Of a DNA stretch of 44,882 bases, positions 31,926-40,255 are shown piece by piece. Positions within the stretch are counted from its first letter, which is position 1, and the number at the start of each line of letters is the position of its first letter. The stretch spans positions 40,689-85,570 of the forward strand of contig NZ_DJJS01000009.1 of the NCBI RefSeq assembly GCF_002434265.1. The letters are read 5' to 3'. The notes beneath the pieces were generated by a model. It did not search any database. It had not been told where the DNA came from and saw only the letters and a program-made list of their open reading frames with translations. Origin of the DNA: Pseudomonas sp. UBA6562 (lineage in GTDB: Bacteria > Pseudomonadota > Gammaproteobacteria > Pseudomonadales > Pseudomonadaceae). The position numbers and the translations under genes are program-made.

Positions 31926-33251
31926 ATGCTCCGTGCACTCCTTCCCCTCGCCTTGTCGTGCCTGCTCAGTCCGGCCTTTGCCGACGAGCGCGCGCAGACC
32001 CAGCAACAACTGGAAGCCACCCGCAAGGACATCGCCGAGCTGCAGAACGCGCTCGGCAAGGTCCAGGCGGAAAAGGCCGGTGTGCAGAAAGACCTGCAAA
32101 CCACCGAAACCCAAATCGGTACGCTGGAGAAGCAGGTGGAGGCCCTGCAACAGCAACTAAAAAAGACCGAAGGCGAGCTGGAGCGCCTCGATAAAGAGAA
32201 AAAAAAACTCCAGAGCGCCCGCGTTGAACAGCAACGGCTGATCGCCATCCAGGCCCGTGCCGCCTACCAGAGCGGTCGCGAGGAATACCTCAAGCTGCTG
32301 CTCAACCAGCAGAACCCCGAGAAGTTCGCCCGCACCCTCACCTACTACGACTACCTGAGCAAGGCGCGCCTGGAGCAGTTGCGCGCCTTCAACCAGACCT
32401 TGAGCCAGCTGGCCGGCGTCGAGCAGGACATCTCGCGCCAGCAGGCGCAGTTGCTGGCCGAACGCGGCAACCTCGACAGCCGCAAGCACGACCTCGAAGC
32501 GGTGCGCAGCGAGCGCCAGCAAGTGCTGGCCAAGCTCAACGGCGACCTCAAGCAGCGCAACCAGGCCTTGCAGGCGCGCCAGCAGGATCAGGCCGACCTC
32601 AACCAGGTGCTCAAGACCATCGAGGAAACCCTCGCCCGTCAGGCCCGCGAGGCCGAAGAAGCGCGGCAGCGGGCGCTGCTGGCCGAGCAGGAGGCGCAGA
32701 AGCGCCGCCAGCAGGAAGCCCTGGCCCGGGCCGAGGCCGAGAAGGCCCGCGGTGCTGCCCGCAGCGAACCGGCGCCGGTCGAAGAAGCTCCCGCCCGACC
32801 ACGGCAACCCCTGGGGCCGGTGGTGTCGAGCGACGGCGCCAGTTATGGCGGGGCTTTTTCTGCGGCCCGCGGAAAACTTCCTTGGCCGGTCAATGGTCGA
32901 CTACTGGCACGCTTCGGCGACGCGCGCGGCAACGATGCGCGCGCCAAGTGGGACGGAGTGCTGATCGGTGCCTCGCCCGGTACCCAGGTGCGGGCGGTGC
33001 ATGGTGGCCGCGTGGTGTTCGCCGACTGGTTGCGCGGTGCCGGGCTACTGGTCATTCTCGACCACGGCAACGGTTACCTGAGCCTGTACGGCCATAACCA
33101 GAGCCTGTTGAAGCATGCCGGAGACATCGTCAAGGCCGGTGAGGCCGTTTCCACGGTTGGCGACAGCGGCGGCCAGGAAAGCGCCGGTCTGTATTTCGCC
33201 ATCCGCCAGCAAGGTCGCCCTGCCGATCCGTCGCAGTGGTGTCGCGGTTAA
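31926..33251 (+). CDS. envC: Murein hydrolase activator EnvC
   Basis: Encodes 441 residues from MLRALLPLALSCLLSPAFAD, a signal peptide. Residues about 24-290 are a long coiled coil rich in Gln, Glu, Lys and Arg, followed by an Ala/Arg/Pro linker and a LytM (M23-like) domain at about 325-441. The zinc ligands of active endopeptidases are absent: the HxxxD site reads KWDGVLIG and the HxH site LYFAIR, as in E. coli EnvC. It therefore is an activator of the amidases AmiA/B under FtsEX control rather than an enzyme. No strong Shine-Dalgarno precedes the start. It begins an envelope group with ctpA and yibQ. Confidence 0.93.
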   Translation: MLRALLPLALSCLLSPAFADERAQTQQQLEATRKDIAELQNALGKVQAEKAGVQKDLQTTETQIGTLEKQVEALQQQLKKTEGELERLDKEKKKLQSARVEQQRLIAIQARAAYQSGREEYLKLLLNQQNPEKFARTLTYYDYLSKARLEQLRAFNQTLSQLAGVEQDISRQQAQLLAERGNLDSRKHDLEAVRSERQQVLAKLNGDLKQRNQALQARQQDQADLNQVLKTIEETLARQAREAEEARQRALLAEQEAQKRRQQEALARAEAEKARGAARSEPAPVEEAPARPRQPLGPVVSSDGASYGGAFSAARGKLPWPVNGRLLARFGDARGNDARAKWDGVLIGASPGTQVRAVHGGRVVFADWLRGAGLLVILDHGNGYLSLYGHNQSLLKHAGDIVKAGEAVSTVGDSGGQESAGLYFAIRQQGRPADPSQWCRG

Positions 33252-33346
33252 GCTCGTTTGCGTCTATACGACGTGGCGCTTGCACAGGCTGCCCCAGAGG
33301 CTCCCAGCGGAGCGTCACAAGGACCAGGATCAGGAGTTCGTTCGAC

Positions 33347-34672
33347 ATGCTGCACTCGCCCCGCCTCACCCAGTTGGCCCTGACCATCGCCTTGGTCGTC
33401 GGCGCCCCTTTGGCCTCGGCCGCGCAGCCTGCCCCAGGCACTGCGGTGCCGGCCACGGAGGTGACCGCCAACGCGCCGCTGCCGCTGGACGAACTGCGCA
33501 CGTTCGCCGAGGTGATGGACCGCATCAAGGCCGCCTACGTCGAACCTGTGGATGACAAGACCCTGCTGGAAAACGCCATCAAAGGCATGCTCAGCAACCT
33601 CGATCCGCACTCGGCCTACCTGGGCCCGGAAGACTTCCAGGAGTTGCAGGAAAGCACCAGCGGCGAGTTCGGCGGCTTGGGCATCGAAGTGGGCATGGAC
33701 GACGGCTTCCTCAAGGTGGTGTCGCCCATCGACGAAACCCCGGCCTCGCGGGCGGGCATCCAGGCGGGCGATCTGATCGTCAAGATCAACGGTGCGCCGA
33801 CCCGCGGCCAGAGCATGTCCGAAGCCGTGGACAAGATGCGCGGCAAGATCGGCCAGAAGATCACGCTGTCGCTGATCCGCGACGGCAGCAATCCCTTCGA
33901 CGTGACCCTTGCGCGCGCCGTGATCCAGGTCAAAAGCGTCAAGAGCCAACTGCTGGAAAGCGGCTATGGCTACATCCGCATCACCCAGTTCCAGGTCAAG
34001 ACCGGCGAAGAGGTCGCCAAGGCCCTGGCCAAGCTGCGCAAGGACAACGGCAAGAAACTCCAGGGCCTGGTGCTGGACCTGCGCAACAACCCAGGCGGGG
34101 TGTTGCAATCGGCCGTGGAAGTGGCCGACCACTTCCTGACCAAGGGCCTGATCGTCTACACCAAGGGCCGTATCGCCAACTCCGAGCTGCGCTTCTCGGC
34201 CGACCCGGCCGATGCCAGCGAAGGCGTACCGCTGGTGGTGCTGATCAACGGCGGCAGCGCCTCGGCCTCGGAGATCGTCGCCGGCGCCCTGCAAGACCAG
34301 AAACGCGGTGTGCTGATGGGCACCGACAGCTTCGGCAAGGGCTCGGTGCAGACCGTGCTGCCGCTGAACAACGACCGCGCGCTGAAGCTCACCACCGCGC
34401 TGTACTACACCCCCAACGGCCGTTCGATCCAGGCCCAGGGCATCGTGCCGGACATCGAGGTGCGCTCGGGCAAGCTGACCGCCGACGACGACAGCGAGAG
34501 CCTCAAGGAAGCCGACCTCAAGGGCCATCTGGGCAACGGCAACGGCGGCGCCGACCGGCCGACCGTGGCCACGCCGCGCACGGCCAGCAAGGAGCGCCCG
34601 CAGGACGGCGACTTCCAACTGAGCCAGGCCTTGAGCTTGCTCAAGGGGCTGAACGTCACCAAGCGCAACTGA
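33347..34672 (+). CDS. ctpA: Carboxy-terminal processing protease CtpA (S41)
   Basis: Encodes 441 residues from MLHSPRLTQLALTIALVVGA, a signal peptide, with CAGGAG about 11 bases upstream. The PDZ domain (GGLGIEVGMDDGFLKVVSPI, then GIQAGDLIVKING) precedes the S41 protease core, with the Ser in GGSASASEI (about 304-308) and the Lys in GTDSFGKGSVQTV. In P. aeruginosa the protein at this locus works with the lipoprotein LbcA to degrade peptidoglycan endopeptidases such as MepM, and affects type III secretion. It lies between envC and yibQ with small gaps, so co-transcription is likely. Confidence 0.94.
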   Translation: MLHSPRLTQLALTIALVVGAPLASAAQPAPGTAVPATEVTANAPLPLDELRTFAEVMDRIKAAYVEPVDDKTLLENAIKGMLSNLDPHSAYLGPEDFQELQESTSGEFGGLGIEVGMDDGFLKVVSPIDETPASRAGIQAGDLIVKINGAPTRGQSMSEAVDKMRGKIGQKITLSLIRDGSNPFDVTLARAVIQVKSVKSQLLESGYGYIRITQFQVKTGEEVAKALAKLRKDNGKKLQGLVLDLRNNPGGVLQSAVEVADHFLTKGLIVYTKGRIANSELRFSADPADASEGVPLVVLINGGSASASEIVAGALQDQKRGVLMGTDSFGKGSVQTVLPLNNDRALKLTTALYYTPNGRSIQAQGIVPDIEVRSGKLTADDDSESLKEADLKGHLGNGNGGADRPTVATPRTASKERPQDGDFQLSQALSLLKGLNVTKRN

Positions 34673-34679
34673 CGGCCCC

Positions 34680-35453
34680 ATGCGTTTTCTGCCCACCGCC
34701 CTGTTCTGCCTGCTGGCCGGCGTCGCTTCCACGGCGTCGGCCCAGCCGCCCAAAGCCTACCTGAGCCTGATCATCGACGACCTCGGCCAGAACACCGAGC
34801 GCGACAGTCGCACCCTGGCCCTGCCCGGCCCGGTGACCCTGGCGATCATGCCCGACACGCCCCATGCCAGCGACTTCGCCCGCCAGGCGCACAAAGCCGG
34901 CAAGACCGTGATCCTGCACATGCCGATGGACCCGGCCACCGGCCCCTACGCCTGGCATCCGGAACTGCCCATCGCCACCCTGGCCGAGCGTCTGAACGCC
35001 GCGCTGCTGAAAGTGCCGTTCGCCGCCGGGGTGAACAACCACATGGGCAGCCGCATGACCGCCCAACCCGCGCCCATGGCCTGGCTGATGGGCGAGCTGC
35101 AACAGCGCGGCCTGTTCTTCGTCGATAGCCGTACCAGCGCGGCGACGGTGGCGGCGGCCAAGGCCCAGGAAATCGGCTTGGCCAACGTGTCGCGCGATGT
35201 GTTCCTGGACGATGTGCGCACCCCGGAGGCCATCGCCGGGCAACTGCAAATAGCCGTCGAACTGGCGCGCAAGCAAGGCTCGGTGGTGGTCATCGGCCAC
35301 CCCTACCCGCAAACCCTCGAAGTGCTCGAGCGTGCGTTGCCCTTGCTCAAGCGCCAGGGTGTGGAGTGGATCGATATCCACCAGATGATCGGACAGCGCA
35401 GCAACCTGGCCATGCCGGCCCATGGTCGGCATGGCGTCTATCCAGGTCGATGA
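34680..35453 (+). CDS. yibQ: Divergent polysaccharide deacetylase family protein YibQ
   Basis: Encodes 257 residues. A signal peptide (MRFLPTALFCLLAGVASTAS) is followed by a divergent NodB-like fold with AYLSLIIDDLGQN, VTLAIMPDTPHA, ILHMPMDP, GVNNHMGSRMT, FFVDSRT and VVVIGHPYP; the Asp-Asp and His residues are kept. The family is periplasmic; substrate and activity are unproven. It starts 8 bases after the ctpA stop and belongs to the envC-ctpA-yibQ group concerned with the cell wall. It converges on the large toxin-like gene with 15 bases between. Confidence 0.92.
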   Translation: MRFLPTALFCLLAGVASTASAQPPKAYLSLIIDDLGQNTERDSRTLALPGPVTLAIMPDTPHASDFARQAHKAGKTVILHMPMDPATGPYAWHPELPIATLAERLNAALLKVPFAAGVNNHMGSRMTAQPAPMAWLMGELQQRGLFFVDSRTSAATVAAAKAQEIGLANVSRDVFLDDVRTPEAIAGQLQIAVELARKQGSVVVIGHPYPQTLEVLERALPLLKRQGVEWIDIHQMIGQRSNLAMPAHGRHGVYPGR

Positions 35454-35468
35454 CTTGGCGGTACCGCT

Positions 35469-38400
35469 TTACTCGAATGGGATCAAACCTGCGACATCGT
35501 CAGGTTTCACGTCCCCTCTGTAGATCGCCAGCAGGTCACGGCCCGTGGCAGCCGCACGCAACTGCGCTTCACGCCCCAGCTTGCGCTGAGACCACAGTTT
35601 CAGATGCCCTTTGCTGAAGGCCGCACCAGGCGTCGTCGCATCCGGATAATGGAAGTGCGCCTCCCACAAGCCGATGCCCTTCGCTTGGCCGGCAATGGGT
35701 GCGCGTCGAATCTCGTAGACCTCCAGGTAGTCATGCTCCGATAGCCGCTTTCGCGGCCCGGCACGCTCGACACGCACAGCGTTATGCTCGACCAGAAACT
35801 TGAGGCTGGCCGCCGTGGGATGACTGGTGGCCAGGTAAAGGCCGACCAGCAGATCCTGACAGGTGGCCTGCAGGCGTTCGATGCCATCGGCCAGCGCTGT
35901 ATGTAGCGCCTGGTCCTGATCGGTGCGAGGCAATTTGGCTTGAACGTCCACGAGCTTTTCGACATGCAGGTCGATGATCGAAGACAACCCCTGAGGCTCG
36001 TCCGACCTCACGTACTGACGGGCCAGCCGGACTACCGACTCGACTTCGTCGAGCAATTTCTGTCCGCTTCGGCGCAAGGCTTCGGGCTTCTGTACAGGCT
36101 CCGCAGGCTGCTCACTGCCTTTCACGTCCTCCAGCCACTGCGAACCTTGTCGCTTGAACGTCTTGATCACCTGGTCGTTGCGGCTGTCGCGCTGCTGGAG
36201 CACCGGCACGCCGTCGATCTCGACTTCGGTGCCGACCACGCTGCGCCCGCGCTGGGTCTTGACCACTCGGCGCTTGCCGCCTCGGCTGGCATAGACGACG
36301 GGCGCGCGCGCAGGCGGCGCGGACAGCTCTTGCTCGCGCACCGTCTGCTCCAACGTCTGCTCGGCCAGTGACTTGAGCCTGCCCAACACCTTGCCGTACT
36401 GTTGCAGCTTGTCGAGTCGGACGCTCACCGGCGCCGTGCTGATCAGGTAGTCCACGGACGCCGCCGTTTCTTCATAGGCCTCCAGTACACCGGTCAACAC
36501 GCTGATCCGTTCGTCCGTGCTCAACTCGCTGCCGGCCAGATCACCGTGGGCCACCCCCGCGCTTTGCAGCGCCTCGCCGGCCAGATAAGAGCGTATCGTT
36601 TTGAGGGTATCTTCGTCGCCGCCCGCCAAGCGATCTATGCTCAGCTCGCCCAAGTCCAGCAGCATACGGGCCTCGAGATCGACGGCATTGATCCTGCGCT
36701 TCTCGACGATCTCCTTCAGGTAGGCAACTTTGTCCATCACGGCCCCGGTGCCAGGCTCATGGAAGGTGATGGTCGGGTCGTCGAGCGTGGACTCCAGGAG
36801 CCGATCGAAGTGCAGGGCTATTTCGATGAGATCGGCCTCCCATTTCACGACGTTTTCCAGCGCCTCGCGCAGACGCTTGTACTGTTCGATCTCTTGCTCG
36901 CTCTCCGGCAGGACAGCGACCATTTCGCTCAGCTCCTGCGCGCTTTCCTCGTTGATCAGTGCCGCCATCTCGTTATAGAACGTTCTGCAGTATTCGATCA
37001 GATCTTGCCGAAGCGCCTGGCGCTGGATCTTGAGCGCTTCGTCCATGTTGGCATTGGCATGTCGAAGGTCGAGTATCTGGGTTATCAACCGATCGTGCGC
37101 CAGCCCTGTATCGATCAGTCCCTTCAAGTCGTAGACGAGCGTCTGCTTGATACGCTTGCACAGAGCCTTGAGCATGCTCAGCTCGCTCAGCTGCAGTTCA
37201 TCGGGACGCTCGAGCGCCTCAAGCTCGATGATTTGGGCTTCCTTGTCCGCCATGAACTTACGGCGCCTGTCGAACGTCAGGGACTGCTCGTTGTGCTGCC
37301 TGGTGAGGCGCTCTTCCTGCTCCTTGAGCGCACTCAGGCGCGCCCGATTCTCCTCGCGTCTGAGTTCGATCCGGCTTTTGGGCATGCCGCCACGCAGGCG
37401 CAGTGCAGTGTCGAGGTGCCAGGCACCGAAACGCCTTTCCAGCCAGGGGCCCTTCTCACCCTGCGCACCGACCATACGTACGCCTTCCTCCGACACCTCC
37501 ACCAGGTAGCTATGGCCCTGCATCGACACGTAGTACCGCTCTTCGATCAGGTACAGACCTCCCTGCCCAATTGCGCCCTGTAGATCGACGGTGGCCCGCA
37601 GGCGCGCCAGTTGAGCACGCTGCGCGGCCGTCAGCACGTTATAGCCCTGAGCGCCGCGCCAGGAGAATACAAGACACGTTTGCGGCCTTGTCGCCAGCGC
37701 CTGCAAGGGTTCGACCGGCACCGACGTTGGCACCGCCTCACTATACGGCCATGCAAACGTCGGCCTGGCCAGAGGTTCGCTACGGGCCGACGACGCGAAG
37801 GCAGGCAGCTCGGCGTGCGCACCGGAAGGCAACTTGGCGTGGGCGATGCCCATGCTCAGGTTGATGAGCACATCAACGACTGCGGCCGAGCGCTCGAAAG
37901 CGGTACCTTGCGTCAGAACAGGCAGGTCCCTGTCCAACGCTGCAATGCCCTGCACCAGCCAGGCAATCGTCGCAACCGGCCCCCGCAGCGTCAGGCTGAC
38001 CACATCGAATAGCAACCAGGCCCCTTGCACCAAGGAGGACCAGCGCCTTTGTGCGGTCGAAACCGACGCTCTGCTCGCCAGCGCCAATATCAGGTCGCGA
38101 TTGGCCGTATACAGCCGGCCGTCCACATCGCTCGTCCAGGGTGAGGCGTGCAGCTCAACCGGTTTGACGGGCAAGAGGAACCCGGCATCATCTAAGACTG
38201 GGGACAACCGATGCGGCTCGAGAAAGCCTCCATGGTCGTAGATGCGTCGTGTCCGATCTGGAAGCCAATCCAAGACGCTCGTTTGCAAAGGACCAGGCAC
38301 GCTGATTGCCAGCCTCAACGCTTCCAGACTGGCGAATGCCATCAACGGCGCCTTCGCATAAAGAGGCCGATACAACAGCACGCTGGCAGGCTCGGACGAG

Positions 38401-40112
38401 AGCAGCACGTACATGCCATGCACCTCATCGACCTCATCGTTTTCCGGATCGGGTTTGAAGGCCAGGGGCATGAGCGTTATCGCCGGGTCGTCGGAATCGA
38501 CCTGGCCACGGCAGTAATCGATGACACATTGCAAGGCCGATGCCTCAAGGGTGCCTGCCAACCTCGCCTCGATCGCACTGAACAGCAAGGCACTGCGCCA
38601 CTCGCGTGCAAAGCAGGCAATGCGCTCGGTCCTCCCGTGGGGTGCCTCCATGACGTGCGCCACATGGGCCGGGTATCGCCCGCCGATGTCGACCCGCTCG
38701 ACCAGATCCTGCACATACTCCAGCGTCAACCACGGCATGATCAGCTGGTCGTCGCGATGGCGAATGGCGCTGAGCGAGGCCTGCTGAAACGCGCCCAGGC
38801 GCCCGATGGCGTACTCGGTCAACGTCATTTCAGTCGTCTCGATGACACCATCGCCCGGCCCTATGCCTCCCCCTCCCGGGACCCCATGGACGAGTCGCAG
38901 GGTCAACAAAAGATCGTCCGAGAAATAATTGGCATCGTCCGGATGGTCGTCCAGCAATGCCTGGCGCAGTCGTTGACGGGCATAGTCCTGCAGGCTTTCG
39001 ACCGAATCGCGTGAGGAGAGCCCCGCAGACTCGGCCTGCGCCAGCGCCAGCGCGAACAAGGCCTCCTGGCACGCGAAGCCGTCCGCTCCTTTGACGGCGC
39101 GCAAACCAGGCGGCACGACCAGTGTGGAAACGGGTGCGACGGCGTACCCCTCGATGAACAAGGCCGCAGGGTCGCTCAGTTGCGCGAACAGTGCGTCAAT
39201 GGTCACAGCATCGGCGGTTCGCCAATCCTGCGTACAGTGAATGGCCTGCACGAGGCCTTCGAGCACGAACGCGCTCTGGTGCGCGAAGGGATCGCCTTCG
39301 AGCTCATAGCGATGCAAGGTCAGTGCATCAAAACGGTACCGTTCGGCCAATTCGTCACGCACCCCTTGCGCGAAGGCATCGTAGCCATCGAACGCACGCA
39401 CCCGGCTGGACGGAGCACACCACAACAGAATCAGGCGTTCGTCGTACTCGGCTTCGAGCAACAGCTTGGGAGAAAGTACGCGCTGCCTTTCGCCCTCGCA
39501 CATAAGCTCGACCTCGACCGCAAAAACGCTGGGTCGCCTTGCGCCGCCCTTGAGCATGCTGTGAACGCAGGCCGTCTGCTGAGCGTCGAGCACTTGCAGC
39601 GGCAGGTTCTGCAGCAGCGCCGACTTGACCATCAGCTGCAACCAGCGATCGCGGCTCTCGCCCAGGCTGCTGGGTGCCGCCCAATAATCGAGTTGCGCCT
39701 GGACGAAAGTTTCGATGAGCGCTTGCAGCACGGCGTCGATCGCCGGCAATTGCGGGCCGATGGCGACGGCTTCTTCCAGCATATTGCCGTGAGGGTCCTT
39801 GAACGGATAATCGGCCGTCGCCGCAACCAGGAACTCACCACCCTCGATACCCAGGGCCTGCAAGGAAGTGCCTTGCCGCATCGCCTCGAACAACGACTCG
39901 ACGAGAGGCCGCTGTACCCAGTGCTGGTGCTGGGGAATCACCAGGATGAGTGACTCAGCGTCAGGCATCGCGGCGGCCGCCACGGTTTCATGGGCTTGGC
40001 TGAGCACGCTCAGTGTCTGGCGGGCCAGCAGTCGGCGCAAGGTGGGGCGGGCGGCGAACTCGGCAGCCACGGCGCTTCGGTAATCGAATGCAGCGTTCGT
40101 TGGGAGGGGCAT
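35469..40112 (-). CDS. Very large DUF6543 (dermonecrotic-toxin-like) protein
   Basis: Encodes 1547 residues from MPLPTNAAFDYRSAVAAEFA; GGAG 8-11 bases upstream decides this start over an ATG at 40184. The N-terminal pattern FAARPTLRRLLARQTL, a hydrophobic stretch near 690-735 (TLRGPVATIAWLVQGIAAL), and GGLYLIEERYYVSMQGHSYL then GPWLERRFGAWHLDTALRLRGG match the architecture of Pseudomonas proteins annotated as dermonecrotic toxin (DUF6543). From about 920 to 1240 follows a Glu/Gln/Leu-rich coiled coil (ENRARLSALKEQEERLTRQH), then a Lys/Arg-rich linker with RGGKRRVVKTQRGRS near 1320 and a C-terminal module (YEIRRAP, WEAHFHYPD, KGHLKLWSQRKLG). No LRR, E3 ligase or signal peptide is visible. Activity is unknown; no adjacent immunity gene is seen. 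Confidence 0.8.
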   Translation of the reverse strand: MPLPTNAAFDYRSAVAAEFAARPTLRRLLARQTLSVLSQAHETVAAAAMPDAESLILVIPQHQHWVQRPLVESLFEAMRQGTSLQALGIEGGEFLVAATADYPFKDPHGNMLEEAVAIGPQLPAIDAVLQALIETFVQAQLDYWAAPSSLGESRDRWLQLMVKSALLQNLPLQVLDAQQTACVHSMLKGGARRPSVFAVEVELMCEGERQRVLSPKLLLEAEYDERLILLWCAPSSRVRAFDGYDAFAQGVRDELAERYRFDALTLHRYELEGDPFAHQSAFVLEGLVQAIHCTQDWRTADAVTIDALFAQLSDPAALFIEGYAVAPVSTLVVPPGLRAVKGADGFACQEALFALALAQAESAGLSSRDSVESLQDYARQRLRQALLDDHPDDANYFSDDLLLTLRLVHGVPGGGGIGPGDGVIETTEMTLTEYAIGRLGAFQQASLSAIRHRDDQLIMPWLTLEYVQDLVERVDIGGRYPAHVAHVMEAPHGRTERIACFAREWRSALLFSAIEARLAGTLEASALQCVIDYCRGQVDSDDPAITLMPLAFKPDPENDEVDEVHGMYVLLSSEPASVLLYRPLYAKAPLMAFASLEALRLAISVPGPLQTSVLDWLPDRTRRIYDHGGFLEPHRLSPVLDDAGFLLPVKPVELHASPWTSDVDGRLYTANRDLILALASRASVSTAQRRWSSLVQGAWLLFDVVSLTLRGPVATIAWLVQGIAALDRDLPVLTQGTAFERSAAVVDVLINLSMGIAHAKLPSGAHAELPAFASSARSEPLARPTFAWPYSEAVPTSVPVEPLQALATRPQTCLVFSWRGAQGYNVLTAAQRAQLARLRATVDLQGAIGQGGLYLIEERYYVSMQGHSYLVEVSEEGVRMVGAQGEKGPWLERRFGAWHLDTALRLRGGMPKSRIELRREENRARLSALKEQEERLTRQHNEQSLTFDRRRKFMADKEAQIIELEALERPDELQLSELSMLKALCKRIKQTLVYDLKGLIDTGLAHDRLITQILDLRHANANMDEALKIQRQALRQDLIEYCRTFYNEMAALINEESAQELSEMVAVLPESEQEIEQYKRLREALENVVKWEADLIEIALHFDRLLESTLDDPTITFHEPGTGAVMDKVAYLKEIVEKRRINAVDLEARMLLDLGELSIDRLAGGDEDTLKTIRSYLAGEALQSAGVAHGDLAGSELSTDERISVLTGVLEAYEETAASVDYLISTAPVSVRLDKLQQYGKVLGRLKSLAEQTLEQTVREQELSAPPARAPVVYASRGGKRRVVKTQRGRSVVGTEVEIDGVPVLQQRDSRNDQVIKTFKRQGSQWLEDVKGSEQPAEPVQKPEALRRSGQKLLDEVESVVRLARQYVRSDEPQGLSSIIDLHVEKLVDVQAKLPRTDQDQALHTALADGIERLQATCQDLLVGLYLATSHPTAASLKFLVEHNAVRVERAGPRKRLSEHDYLEVYEIRRAPIAGQAKGIGLWEAHFHYPDATTPGAAFSKGHLKLWSQRKLGREAQLRAAATGRDLLAIYRGDVKPDDVAGLIPFE

Positions 40113-40217
40113 GTGTACGGCTCCGTCGAAAGAAGCGACACAGGCTACGAAACGCATTGGGTCAGTCAGCGGTACATAAGACACGCGCCATCAGACGCGC
40201 GAATCGACGGGCCCACG

Positions 40218-40251
40218 CGCCATGGCCCGCTCGAACGAGCGGGCCATGGCG
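40218..40251. repeat. Perfect 16-bp inverted repeat with 2-base loop
   Basis: Bases 40218-40233 are the exact reverse complement of 40236-40251, around AA. It lies 4 bases beyond the betT stop and upstream of the large toxin-like gene. No U run follows on either strand, so it may act as an mRNA 3'-end stabiliser or Rho-assisted terminator for betT, or be a mobile-element remnant. Confidence 0.8.
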
Positions 40252-40255
40252 ACTG

